DNA of 64,000 nucleotides, taken from contig NZ_RQUZ01000008.1 in NCBI RefSeq assembly GCF_003992065.1, positions 1 through 64,000 on the forward strand, in the 5' to 3' direction. The notes under the pieces are model-generated. The model searched no databases. It had not been told where the DNA came from and saw nothing but the letters and a program-made list of their open reading frames with translations. This stretch comes from Veillonella seminalis. Its GTDB lineage: Bacteria > Bacillota > Negativicutes > Veillonellales > Veillonellaceae. Position numbers and translations under genes: made by a program. Positions 55,916 to 64,000 of the stretch are shown here, piece after piece. Every line of letters starts with the position of its first letter. Within the stretch, counting starts at the first letter, position 1.

Positions 55916-56953
55916 ATGACCAAAGTCAGCATTCTCGGTGCTACCGGTTACGCCGGTGCCGAATTAGTCAAATTATTATTGCAACATCCAAATGTAACCC
56001 TAACACATATTACATCCGAAAGCCATACCGGCCAAGCCTTAGCCGATGTATATCCACATTTGCGAAGCATTACCGACCTGACTTTGGAAAGCATGGAAAA
56101 CCTTGAAGCCATTGCCACTGACAGTGATTTTATTTTTATCGCCCTGCCTCACGGTCATGCTATGAGCGTCGGTAAAGCCTTAGCCCTCACAGCGGTGCGA
56201 ATTATCGACTTGGGCGCCGACTACCGCTTCAATGATCCTAAAGTCTATGAAGCTTGGTACCACGTACCGCATACCCATCCCGATGCTCACAGCGTCTACG
56301 GACTGGCCGAATTAAATCGTGAAGCCATTAAATCCGCCAAAATCATCGGCAATGCCGGTTGCTATACGACAGCTTCCATCTTAGCGTTAGCCCCATTGGT
56401 AAAAAATCATCTGATTAAAACCGATTCCATCATCATCGATGCTAAATCCGGCACATCCGGTGCCGGACGCAGTGCCAAACTTGATACGCATTATCCTGAG
56501 TTTTATGACGCTTTTAAAGCCTACGGCGTAGCAACTCATCGCCACACACCGGAAATAGAGGCCGCACTTACGAAGCTAAACGGTTCAACCGTTATGCTCA
56601 ACTTTACACCCCATCTGGTGCCTATGAGTCGCGGTATTCTGGCTACAGCCTATGCCAACTTAAACGAAGGCATTACACCGGCGTTAGTGAGTGAGGCTTT
56701 TGAAAACGCTTACAACGCAGAGCCTTTCGTCCGATTATTGGGGCAAAACGCATATCCAAACACCAAATATGTGCGCGGTTCCAATTTCATCGACATTGCT
56801 TGGCACATCGATGAGCGTACACAACGCGTCATTGTCCTAAGCACCATCGATAATCTCGTCAAAGGGGCCGCCGGTCAAACGGTCCAAAACTTCAATATTG
56901 CTTGCGGCTATGAAGAAACGACAGAGCTCAACTTAACACCTATGTACCCATAA
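55916..56953 (+). CDS. argC: N-acetyl-gamma-glutamyl-phosphate reductase
   Basis: Third step of ornithine synthesis. 345 residues, full length. NADPH site LGATGYAGAELVKLL at the start, catalytic Cys149 in GNAGCYTTAS, and SGTSGAGRSAKL, RHTPEIE. AAAGGAG precedes the ATG. First gene of argC-(J)-(B)-D-F under three ARG-box-like sites. The coding frame looks undamaged, although the two next genes are broken. Confidence 0.95.
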   Translation: MTKVSILGATGYAGAELVKLLLQHPNVTLTHITSESHTGQALADVYPHLRSITDLTLESMENLEAIATDSDFIFIALPHGHAMSVGKALALTAVRIIDLGADYRFNDPKVYEAWYHVPHTHPDAHSVYGLAELNREAIKSAKIIGNAGCYTTASILALAPLVKNHLIKTDSIIIDAKSGTSGAGRSAKLDTHYPEFYDAFKAYGVATHRHTPEIEAALTKLNGSTVMLNFTPHLVPMSRGILATAYANLNEGITPALVSEAFENAYNAEPFVRLLGQNAYPNTKYVRGSNFIDIAWHIDERTQRVIVLSTIDNLVKGAAGQTVQNFNIACGYEETTELNLTPMYP

Positions 56954-57077
56954 AGTTTTGAAAATACAAGCATTCACCCTTTAATGCAATATACCAAAAT
57001 AATACGAATACAATTATTTATCAGCTTATATGCACCGAACGATATTCTCGGTCAGCTTTACCCCCAGGAGGTTCACT

Positions 57078-57727
57078 ATGAAACAGACAATTACGTTAGA
57101 TACACAATCACAAGGCGTTACCTACGCCAAAGGCTTCGAAGCCATCGGCATTCAAGCAGGTCTCAAAAAAAGCGGCAAACATGACTTAGCTCTTATCTAC
57201 ACCAAACAAAAAGCAGCCGTAGCCGGTACATTCACACAAAACAAAGTAGCGGTTGCACCGGTGTATGTTTCCAAAGAAACTGTTGCCACCGGCACCGCTC
57301 ACGCCATCGTATCCAACTCGGGTTGCGCCAATGCCTGCACCGGCCCCCAAGGCTTAAAAGATGCTCATACCATGGCCTACTATACGGCTCAAGCTTTAGC
57401 TTGTGACCCGAAAGATATCATCGTCGGTTCTACCGGTATTATCGGTCAACAATTACCCATCAAAGACATTATTAAAGCCATTCCAAATCTCGTGAATCAA
57501 CTCTCCGTCGATGGCAGTGAATTAGCCGGCAAAGCAATTTTGACTACCGATACCTATTCTAAAACGGTATGGGCGCCGTTTATAACGAAGCAACTCTCAA
57601 AAAAATCATGAACGAACATGATATTACCATCACTGTCGAACTTAATGAAGGCGATGCCAATGCCACCGTTTGGACCTGTGACCTCACCTATGATTACGTG
57701 AAAATTAACGGCGAATATCACACCTGA
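57078..57727 (+). pseudogene. argJ: argJ (ornithine acetyltransferase) with internal deletion and frameshift
   Basis: The 5' part (from ATG 57078, AGGAGG upstream) encodes a normal ArgJ start: GVTYAKGFEAIGIQAGLKK, SNSGCANACTG, STGIIGQQLPI, ending GKAILTTDTYSKT. Near 57568 it shifts frame and joins the ArgJ C-terminus (GAVYNEATLKKIMNEHDI, WTCDLTYDYVKINGEYHT-stop at 57727). About 150-200 residues are absent, including the KGSGMI-MATML region with the self-cleavage threonine. Without it no mature enzyme can form. Confidence 0.85.
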
Positions 57728-57758
57728 TGCACCGGAGTTTTTAACCGTAAGCTCTTGC

Positions 57759-57785
57759 ATCAACTGTATCAACTGTATCAACTGT
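57759..57785 (+). repeat. 9-bp tandem repeat x3
   Basis: ATCAACTGT repeated three times exactly, between the broken argJ and argB. Confidence 0.9.
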
Positions 57786-57881
57786 ATCAGCGCTATATTA
57801 GCCGGGCTTAACTTAATTATCTTGCCCTAGCTTGCATCACATTACCTTACCTGTCCTAATCGCTTCGAAAAGGAGTCTCCT

Positions 57882-58484
57882 ATGATAAACGAATTAAATT
57901 CCCTCAACATAGTAAACGTCAACACACCTGACGAAATAGCTGCACATACCACCTTAAGTGCTGCCAGCAAAGCTTCCATCTTAATTGAAGCACTGCCTTA
58001 CATCCAAAAATTTGCCGGCAAAACCATGGTCATCAAATATGGTGGCAACGCCATGATTAGCGAAGAATTAAAAACCAAAGTTATGCAGGATATTGCCCTT
58101 ATGAAATACATCGGTATTAAACCGGTCATCGCCCCTATCGGAGCAGGTAAAGGCGAAACGACTTATAACATTAACGCCGACTATGTAGCGGCTGAAGTAG
58201 CCGGTGCACTGCAAGCGGAAAAAATGCTCATGCTCACAAATACTAAAGGGATTTATACCTCGCTCGATGATCCGAAAAGTTTCCTATCCAGCATTCCTAA
58301 AGCCGATGCCACAGCCATGATTGAAAACGGCACTATCCAAGGCGGTATAATTCCTAAAGTAGAAGCTGTCTTGCATGCTCTCGAATGCGGCACCCATCGT
58401 GTCAGCATCATCGACGGTCGCGAACCGCATGCATTACTGCTCGAACTATTTACCAACAAAGGTATCGGTACAGAAATTATCTAA
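57882..58484 (+). pseudogene. argB: argB (acetylglutamate kinase) with in-frame internal deletion
   Basis: 200 residues against about 290. The N-terminus is normal (ALPYIQKFAGKTMVIKYGGN), but MKYIGIKPV runs directly into IAPIGAGKGETTYNINADY, which belongs ~95 residues later; the C-terminus is complete (GGIIPKVEA, IIDGREPHALLLELFT). The deletion removes the HGGGP glycine loop and acetylglutamate-binding residues, so kinase activity should be lost. The join lies at KPVIAP, where both flanks of intact ArgB read PV-I/V, suggesting deletion between short repeats. AAAAGGAG precedes the ATG. Confidence 0.82.
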
Positions 58485-58519
58485 ACTGTTGATTCCAAAA
58501 TCTTCAAGGAGGTTCCCCC

Positions 58520-59716
58520 ATGAATACAACGGATATTATAAATCATGACAAACAAGATTATTTTCCCGTCTTTGCCCGGTATGACATCGTCCTCGACCAT
58601 GGCGACGGTGCTTATCTATATGACACAGATGGCAAAGCCTATTTAGATTATTTGGCCGGCATTGCCGTAAATGTAGTAGGTCACAACTACCAACCATTAG
58701 TTGACGCTATTGCCAAGCAGGCAGCCAAAATGATCCATTGCTCCAATTTATATTACACGGAAGTGCAAGCCGAAGCAGCGGCCAAACTGAAAGCCTTAAG
58801 CGGTATGGACAAAGTATTCTTTGCCAACTCCGGCGCCGAAGCGAATGAAGGGGCCCTCAAATTAGCTCGTAAATATGCTACTGCCAAAAATCCCGAAAAA
58901 GTACAAATTATTACGGCTCTGCACAGTTTTCACGGTCGTACCTTAGCTACCTTAACCGCAACGGGCCAAGAAAAATATCATCAAGGCTCCGGTCCTTTAC
59001 CGGGCGGTTGCGACTATGTACCATTTAGCGATATCGAAGCCATCAAGGCAAAAATTAACGACAAAACCTGTGCCGTCATGCTTGAAGCTATCCAAGGCGA
59101 AGGCGGTGTACACGTACCGGAACCAAATTATCTGAAAGAAGTCAAAGCTCTTTGTGAAAAACATGATGCTCTCCTCATTATCGATGAAATCCAGGCCGGC
59201 ATGGGAGGTACCGGTAAATTCTTCGGCTATGAACACTTCGGCATTCAACCGGACATCGTAACCCTTGCCAAAGGTCTTGCCGGCGGCGTTCCTATCGGAG
59301 CATTCTTAAGTACTGCTAAATTAGCTGATACCTTCCATGCCGGGGATCACGGTTCTACTTTCGGTGGCAACCCGTTAGCCTGTGCCGATGCCAATGCAGT
59401 GCTTACCGCTATTACTACTGAACACCTGATGGACAATGCCGCTGCTGTCGGCAACTATCTGTTAGATCAACTCAAAACATTGCAGCAAAAATATCCGACG
59501 CTGATTACCGATGTTCGCGGTAAAGGACTCATGGTCGGCATGGAACTGACTAAACCGGGCCGTGATATCGTAAACGACTGTCTTACCAAAGGTCTCATCA
59601 TCAACTGCACAGCCGGCAATGTATTGCGTTTTGTACCGCCACTGATCATTACTAACAAAGACGTAGATACATTAATTACAATATTGAACGAAGTATTACC
59701 TTCTTATGCGGCTTAA
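58520..59716 (+). CDS. argD: Acetylornithine aminotransferase
   Basis: PLP enzyme giving N-acetylornithine. 398 residues, full length. NSGAEANEGALKLAR, HSFHGRT, the DEIQAGMGGTG segment and the PLP lysine in TLAKGLAGGVPIGA are present. AAGGAGG precedes the ATG. Follows argB after 35 bp. The frame looks intact; class III aminotransferases of this type may also act on other omega-amino acids, which could preserve it despite the upstream block. Confidence 0.95.
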   Translation: MNTTDIINHDKQDYFPVFARYDIVLDHGDGAYLYDTDGKAYLDYLAGIAVNVVGHNYQPLVDAIAKQAAKMIHCSNLYYTEVQAEAAAKLKALSGMDKVFFANSGAEANEGALKLARKYATAKNPEKVQIITALHSFHGRTLATLTATGQEKYHQGSGPLPGGCDYVPFSDIEAIKAKINDKTCAVMLEAIQGEGGVHVPEPNYLKEVKALCEKHDALLIIDEIQAGMGGTGKFFGYEHFGIQPDIVTLAKGLAGGVPIGAFLSTAKLADTFHAGDHGSTFGGNPLACADANAVLTAITTEHLMDNAAAVGNYLLDQLKTLQQKYPTLITDVRGKGLMVGMELTKPGRDIVNDCLTKGLIINCTAGNVLRFVPPLIITNKDVDTLITILNEVLPSYAA

Positions 59717-59861
59717 TCGATAGCCATTAATAGCAAAGTCGCCGACTATCCGTCTTCAACGCTTAAACTCGGCTATTAAATTATATCCGTCAAATTTTAT
59801 CCAAATAACGACTAACACGCGGTCTGATTCGACCGAACGCATTATACGAAAGGAGCCTATT

Positions 59862-60788
59862 ATGAAAAAAGGTGACGATTTTATTTCCATCCACGACCTC
59901 AGCACGGAAGAAGTGCATCAGTTGCTCGATTTAGCAGCCGATTTAAAACAAAAACAGAAAGCGGGCATTCCCCATCCTTATTTACAAGGTAAAACTCTGG
60001 GCATGATTTTTGAGAAAGCCTCTACCCGTACCCGTGTATCTTTCGAAACCGGTATTTACCAATTAGGCGGTCAAGGTCTCTTCTTATCCGGCCGTGATTT
60101 ACAGATTGGCCGTGGCGAACCGATTAAAGATACAGCTCGCGTTTTATCCCGCTATGTGGACGGTATTATGATTCGTACCTTTGCTCATGATACGGTGCTT
60201 GAGCTGGCTGAATATGCAGATGTACCGGTTATTAATGCCCTTACCGATTTACTTCATCCCTGCCAAGCCATGGCCGATATGATGACAGCCATCGAATACA
60301 AAGGACCCGACTTAAAGGGTAAAAAACTTACCTTCATCGGCGACGGTAACAACATGGCGCATTCCCTCATGTTTGCCTGTGCCAAATTAGGCCTGCACTT
60401 TGCCTTTGCCGGCCCGAAAGGATATGAACCGAACCCTCAGATTATCGCTCAAGCAGAAGCCGATGCCAAACTCTCAGGCGGTACGATTGAAATCCTAAAT
60501 GACCCGATGACTGCAGCTAAAAACGCAGATATTTTCTACACCGATGTATATGCCAGCATGGGCCAGGAAGGCGAATACGAAGAACGTTTGCAGATTTTTA
60601 AAGGATTCCAAGTGAACAGCCAACTATTAAGTGTAGCCAATGCAGATCCAATCGTAATGCACTGCTTACCGGCTCATCATGAAGAAGAAATTACCGATGA
60701 AGTCTTCGAAGCACAGGCCAATGTTATTTTCGACGAAGCAGAAAATCGTTTACATATGCAAAAAGCTATTATGGCTACCATTATGTAA
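59862..60788 (+). CDS. argF: Ornithine carbamoyltransferase
   Basis: Makes citrulline from ornithine and carbamoyl phosphate. 308 residues. Carbamoyl-phosphate site FEKASTRTRVSFE, LLHPCQAMAD, ornithine loop and HCLPAHHEEEI all present. AAAGGAG precedes the ATG. With argG and argH elsewhere in the window it completes ornithine-to-arginine conversion. Whether it runs in the anabolic direction is inferred from the argCJBD context. Confidence 0.95.
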   Translation: MKKGDDFISIHDLSTEEVHQLLDLAADLKQKQKAGIPHPYLQGKTLGMIFEKASTRTRVSFETGIYQLGGQGLFLSGRDLQIGRGEPIKDTARVLSRYVDGIMIRTFAHDTVLELAEYADVPVINALTDLLHPCQAMADMMTAIEYKGPDLKGKKLTFIGDGNNMAHSLMFACAKLGLHFAFAGPKGYEPNPQIIAQAEADAKLSGGTIEILNDPMTAAKNADIFYTDVYASMGQEGEYEERLQIFKGFQVNSQLLSVANADPIVMHCLPAHHEEEITDEVFEAQANVIFDEAENRLHMQKAIMATIM

Positions 60789-60858
60789 CCCTCTTTAATT
60801 GAATCGGCCTAACATTTCAACCAATCATCAGACTTAACTGGTGTGTATAACAGTCAAT

Positions 60859-60891
60859 ATTGTAAACCATATCAAAAGAGTAGGTTGATAA
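60859..60891 (+). promoter_or_regulatory. Candidate BirA operator upstream of bioY
   Basis: ATTGTAAACC (60859-60868), a 14-bp spacer and GGTTGATAA (60883-60891) resemble the bipartite BirA site, about 55 bp before bioY. Biotin would then repress uptake. Confidence 0.6.
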
Positions 60892-60945
60892 AATAAACCT
60901 CCCCGAGTATACTTAAGAAAGGTATAGTAGAGGAGGTTTTTTGTT

Positions 60946-61509
60946 ATGAAAACACGTTTATTGTTTCGCGCAGCTTTAATGATTGCCTTACTGACAGTCG
61001 GTGCTCGCATCCAAATTCCATTGCCTTATTTTGATTATTACACATTACAATTCACCTTTGTACTCTTGGCCGCGGTTATTTTACCGCCCCGTTATGCCTG
61101 GGGTTCAGTAGCTACCTATGTACTAATGGGGCTCATCGGTATCCCGATTTTTGCCGGTGGAGGCGGTCTCGGCTATATCGTGCGCCCAAGTTTCGGCTAC
61201 CTTATCGGCTTCATTGTTACAGCCGGTGTATTAGCTGAATTAAAACAAAGATACAAAATTCACACTATATTAGGTTATTTCACCATTAATACCATAGGCA
61301 TTGTTATTACTTATCTGTTCGGTCTTTCCTATAAAATCGCCATCTTAGCGTGGTACTTGAATCAATCCGTACCATTGGGCGATATTTTCTGGGTAACCTT
61401 TGCCTTTGATATTCCGGCCGATTTCATTATGATTGTCATCCTTTCCGCAGCCGAAGTACCGATTGTAAATGCTTTGCAATCATTAAATCAACACGCTACG
61501 GCCCATTAA
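60946..61509 (+). CDS. bioY: Biotin transporter BioY
   Basis: 187 residues, six predicted spans; the substrate-binding S component of an ECF biotin importer. Typical parts: ARIQIPLPYFDYYTLQFTF, ILPPRYAWGSVATYVLMGLIGIPIF-type segment with AGGGGLGYIVRPSFGYLIGF, and the later FDIPADF. GAGGAGG lies 9 bases before the ATG. No bioM/bioN is adjacent, so shared ECF energising subunits are expected elsewhere. Confidence 0.92.
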   Translation: MKTRLLFRAALMIALLTVGARIQIPLPYFDYYTLQFTFVLLAAVILPPRYAWGSVATYVLMGLIGIPIFAGGGGLGYIVRPSFGYLIGFIVTAGVLAELKQRYKIHTILGYFTINTIGIVITYLFGLSYKIAILAWYLNQSVPLGDIFWVTFAFDIPADFIMIVILSAAEVPIVNALQSLNQHATAH

Positions 61510-61574
61510 TAACTTGCCTATGACATCTTTGCTATAACAAATTCAGCGTATCACATATTTACTTTATAAAAAAT

Positions 61575-61634
61575 AAAAGCTGTTCCACAGTGTCTGACCT
61601 CATATGAGGCAAGCTACTGCCGGAACAGCTTTTT
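61575..61634. terminator. Bidirectional terminator between bioY and DODA gene
   Basis: AAAAGCTGTTCC (61575-61586) and GGAACAGCTTTTT (61622-61634) pair; an inner CCTCATATGAGG palindrome sits between. Confidence 0.88.
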
Positions 61635-61740
61635 GCATAGTATTGGATTATATTTTATATTTAACTTCTGAATATTGTGTTCACTTCATATTAGCATAAA
61701 CATTATTTCTTAATAATTTGCCATAAGCCGCCGCTTTATC

Positions 61741-62565
61741 TTATTTAAGCTCCCAAGCCAAACTGGTCATGCTCAAACTGCCCCACACATAGTCATGGGT
61801 ACGAATTTCAAACGGCTGTAAAGTAAGCTCTTTCACATCACCTTCGCCTAAAACAGCACCTAGGCAATAGTAGAACGGTGCCAAATGATCCGGCGATTCT
61901 GCTGCAACACGAGCCCCTTCAATATTTTCCCATTTTAACGCAGCCACTAAATCATTATCCTTTTCAGGATTAATTTTGCGAAGCAAGGTTTCTTCAAATG
62001 TTTTTGCTTCAGGGAATCCTGTATTACCCATATTCGGATTGATAAGGCGTAAATTGTGAACAATGTCGCCACTGCCCAAAATCAACACGCCTTCCTCACG
62101 AAGAACGGATAATTTCTGCCCCATGGCAAACCATTCACGTGCATCTGCCTGATAATTAACCGACAATTGTACTACCGGAATTTTAGCATCCGGATACATT
62201 TTTAAAAGCGGTGCATAAGCACCATGGTCATAACCGCGGTCTTCCTTAACGGCTACTTCAGCCCCCAGTAAAGATTTAACACGTTCAATCAACTCAGCCG
62301 ATGTTTCAGCAGGGTACTGCAATTGATAAATTGGATCCGGGAAGCCGTACATATCATAAATCATGCCCGGTTTTTCATCACCTTGTACAAAACTGCCGGA
62401 CGTATACCAGTGAGCGGAAATCATCAAAATAGCCTTAGGACGCGGCGTAAGATTGGCCAATTCTTCCCAATCTTTAGTCCAAGGATTTTCTTCAATCAAA
62501 TTCATTGGAGAACCATGACCGATAAACAGTACCGGCATTTTTGACACATTATTGTTTTCACTCAT
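61741..62565 (-). CDS. DODA-type extradiol dioxygenase (YgiD-like)
   Basis: 274 residues. Class III extradiol dioxygenase fold with the expected metal ligands: His in LFIGHGSPMNL, ISAHWYTSG, and YDHGAYAPLLKMYP, plus GSGDIVHNLR. The relative YgiD opens DOPA rings in vitro; the natural substrate in anaerobes is unclear and oxygen dependence makes the role puzzling. Stands alone with a TetR-like palindrome upstream. A purine-rich AAAGGGAG precedes the ATG. Confidence 0.88.
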   Translation of the reverse strand: MSENNNVSKMPVLFIGHGSPMNLIEENPWTKDWEELANLTPRPKAILMISAHWYTSGSFVQGDEKPGMIYDMYGFPDPIYQLQYPAETSAELIERVKSLLGAEVAVKEDRGYDHGAYAPLLKMYPDAKIPVVQLSVNYQADAREWFAMGQKLSVLREEGVLILGSGDIVHNLRLINPNMGNTGFPEAKTFEETLLRKINPEKDNDLVAALKWENIEGARVAAESPDHLAPFYYCLGAVLGEGDVKELTLQPFEIRTHDYVWGSLSMTSLAWELK

Positions 62566-62790
62566 ATTTAAAACTCCCTTTCTTACAAGCCCTTTATTAA
62601 TATAATTATAACCTTAGGCTTAACAAAACAAGTATTTATCTTTATACAAATCCTTTTAAAATCATTTTGAAACTGACCGGTCAATGGTAATAAATTTCAC
62701 TTTGACCATCTGATACCATTATAAGATGTAATTGCAATAATTATAAGTGTTATTTCGAAAATTTTAAATTTAATAAAAACTTAGATAAAA
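62566..62790. promoter_or_regulatory. Upstream of DODA gene with palindrome TGACCGGTCA
   Basis: AT-rich region with a perfect 10-bp palindrome at 62674-62683, the GC-rich spot in an otherwise AT-rich stretch and typical in form of a TetR-family operator. It overlaps a TTGACC that could be the -35 box on the minus strand. Confidence 0.45.
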
Positions 62791-62828
62791 AAATGCCGGC
62801 ACATCAGATTAACTGATTGTACCGGTAT
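62791..62828 (-). terminator. Terminator after msrAB
   Basis: TGCCGGCACATCAG pairs with CTGATTGTACCGGTA with a bulge and wobbles; T7 follows on the minus strand. Confidence 0.8.
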
Positions 62829-62898
62829 AAGCCTTACAACGATTATATGTGCCTATTACGGCAGCACATAACAACATGTTGACTGCAATTTTATAATA

Positions 62899-63873
62899 TT
62901 ATACTTCTTCGTCCAACAATGGTAGCCAAGCACCATAGCCTTCCTTAGCCATATCTTCAGCCTTAATAAAACGCAAGGACTTACTGTTAATGCAGTAGCG
63001 AAGACCGCCCAAATCTTCTTTCCCATCAGGGAAAACATGACCCAAATGGGAGTCACCATGAGCACTGCGCACTTCTACACGAGGACGACCCGGAATGGAA
63101 TGGTCCTCTTTGTAAACTACCGAATTTGCCGTAATCGGACGCGAGAATGCCGGCCAACCGCAACCGGAATTGAATTTAGCAGACGATATAAAAAGCGGTT
63201 CCCCGGTTACGATATCAACATAGATGCCTTTTTCAAAAAAGTCATCATATTCACCGGTAAACGAATGTTCCGTCGCACTTTCCTGGGTAATTGCATACGC
63301 ATCATCACCGATACGTGCTTTTAACGCTTCTTTATCTTCTTTCACATAAGCAGGCAAATCCACCAATGGTTCGTCTGCTTTATATAATGCCACATGGCAA
63401 TAGCCGTTCGGATTTTTATCCAAATAATCTTGATGATAGAGTTCCGCATCAAAGAATTGTTCAAGCGGTAACACTTCAACGGCAAATTTACCTTCCGGAT
63501 CAACTGCTTTAAAAAGGCGTTCAACGCGAGCTTTATCCGCTTCATTGGTATAATAAATGCCCGTACGATACTGTGTACCTACATCGCCGCCCTGTTTATT
63601 CACAGAATAAGGATCAATAATTCTGAGCAAATGAAGTAAAATTTCTTCCAAGGAAATAATGTGTCGATCGTATTCGAGACGCACCGTTTCCGCATGGCCC
63701 GTATCATTATGACAAACCTCTTCATAGGTAGGATTTTCCGTCTTACCGTTCGCATAGCCTACAGCAGTCCCCAAAATACCGGCCACACGTTTAAAATACG
63801 CTTCTACACCCCAGAAGCAGCCACCTGCCACATAGATTGTTCGTTTATCTGCATAAACACTTTGAATAGCCAT
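62899..63873 (-). CDS. msrAB: Fused methionine sulfoxide reductase MsrA-MsrB
   Basis: 324 residues. MsrA domain (1 to ~165) with catalytic Cys19 in [12 protein letters not shown] and the [19 protein letters not shown] substrate segment; MsrB domain (~185-324) with [23 protein letters not shown] and catalytic Cys in [12 protein letters not shown]. The zinc-binding CxxC pairs of some MsrB proteins are not seen. It repairs both sulfoxide isomers. There is no signal peptide, so it is cytoplasmic. A GAGG site precedes the ATG. Stands alone. Confidence 0.95.
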   Translation of the reverse strand: MAIQSVYADKRTIYVAGGCFWGVEAYFKRVAGILGTAVGYANGKTENPTYEEVCHNDTGHAETVRLEYDRHIISLEEILLHLLRIIDPYSVNKQGGDVGTQYRTGIYYTNEADKARVERLFKAVDPEGKFAVEVLPLEQFFDAELYHQDYLDKNPNGYCHVALYKADEPLVDLPAYVKEDKEALKARIGDDAYAITQESATEHSFTGEYDDFFEKGIYVDIVTGEPLFISSAKFNSGCGWPAFSRPITANSVVYKEDHSIPGRPRVEVRSAHGDSHLGHVFPDGKEDLGGLRYCINSKSLRFIKAEDMAKEGYGAWLPLLDEEV

Positions 63874-64000
63874 AAATTGACCTCACTTTCTCTTTTAACT
63901 CTCTTTTAATTCTCTTTTTATCTCATATCATGTCATGCTTATAACACCATATTGCTAATACTATACCACTAAATCGAAATTATTAAAAGTCTGGTATGTA
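63874..64000. other. Upstream of msrAB, window edge
   Basis: Short AT-rich region holding the presumed msrAB promoter, with CTCTTTTAA repeats near 63890-63920. It is cut by the window edge. Confidence 0.4.

Overview
The window reads as chromosome from a Gram-negative-walled Firmicute, most likely Veillonella or a close Negativicutes relative. The evidence is a mix of outer-membrane proteins (a YadA-type trimeric autotransporter, a phosphoethanolamine-transferase-like protein) with Firmicute-style regulation (HPr with Ser46, an Ile T-box leader, a TPP riboswitch with a terminator), together with a lactate permease and a PotE-type antiporter. The species is inferred, not proven. No tRNA, rRNA, CRISPR array, prophage or IS transposase was seen.

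Layout. 0.5-3.5 kb: dapF-ptsI-ptsH. 4.4-6.0 kb: lactate permease. 6.1-7.5 kb: an AlkD-like remnant, a DUF523 protein and kptA. 7.5-12.1 kb: an AT-rich island with a subtilase plus AAA+ ATPase pair resembling the IetAS anti-phage system, divergent from a HAD phosphatase gene interrupted by one TGA. 12.2-19.2 kb: guaA, the trimeric adhesin, and thiC behind a TPP riboswitch. 19.3-21.0 kb: a collapsed metal-chelate/corrinoid-type ABC transporter operon. 21.8-27.1 kb: ferredoxin, HAD phosphatase, a small secreted protein and T-box-controlled ileS, with two copies of a large nested-hairpin element at gene 3' ends. 27.3-34.3 kb: transporters, an ArsR regulator, a YhcH-like protein and an EF-G paralogue. 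34.5-43.2 kb: a frameshifted gene, an AraC regulator with a lysine-rich front end, a shortened acetyltransferase, the EptA-like protein, a candidate structured RNA, LysR, PotE and an HD protein. 43.4-46.0 kb: argGH. 46.1-50.5 kb: a dioxygenase-fold protein, a GT51 glycosyltransferase and a selenium-related cluster (selD, yedF, DUF3343). 51-54 kb: rubrerythrin and modABC. 54.5-61.5 kb: an AEC transporter, argC-(argJ)-(argB)-argD-argF, and bioY. 61.7-63.9 kb: a DODA-type dioxygenase and msrAB.

Two themes stand out. First, many genes carry internal deletions or frameshifts: the ABC transporter, argJ, argB, the acetyltransferase, the AlkD-like gene, the HAD gene and one unknown gene. Several deletions look as if they occurred between short repeated words. 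argC, argD, argF, argG and argH look intact while argJ and argB do not, so ornithine-to-arginine conversion may survive when synthesis from glutamate does not. Second, there are unexplained structured elements: two ~190-bp nested hairpins (about 23.2 and 23.9 kb) whose stems differ in sequence yet keep their pairing, and a ~260-nt multi-hairpin region near 39.1-39.4 kb ending in a strong terminator.
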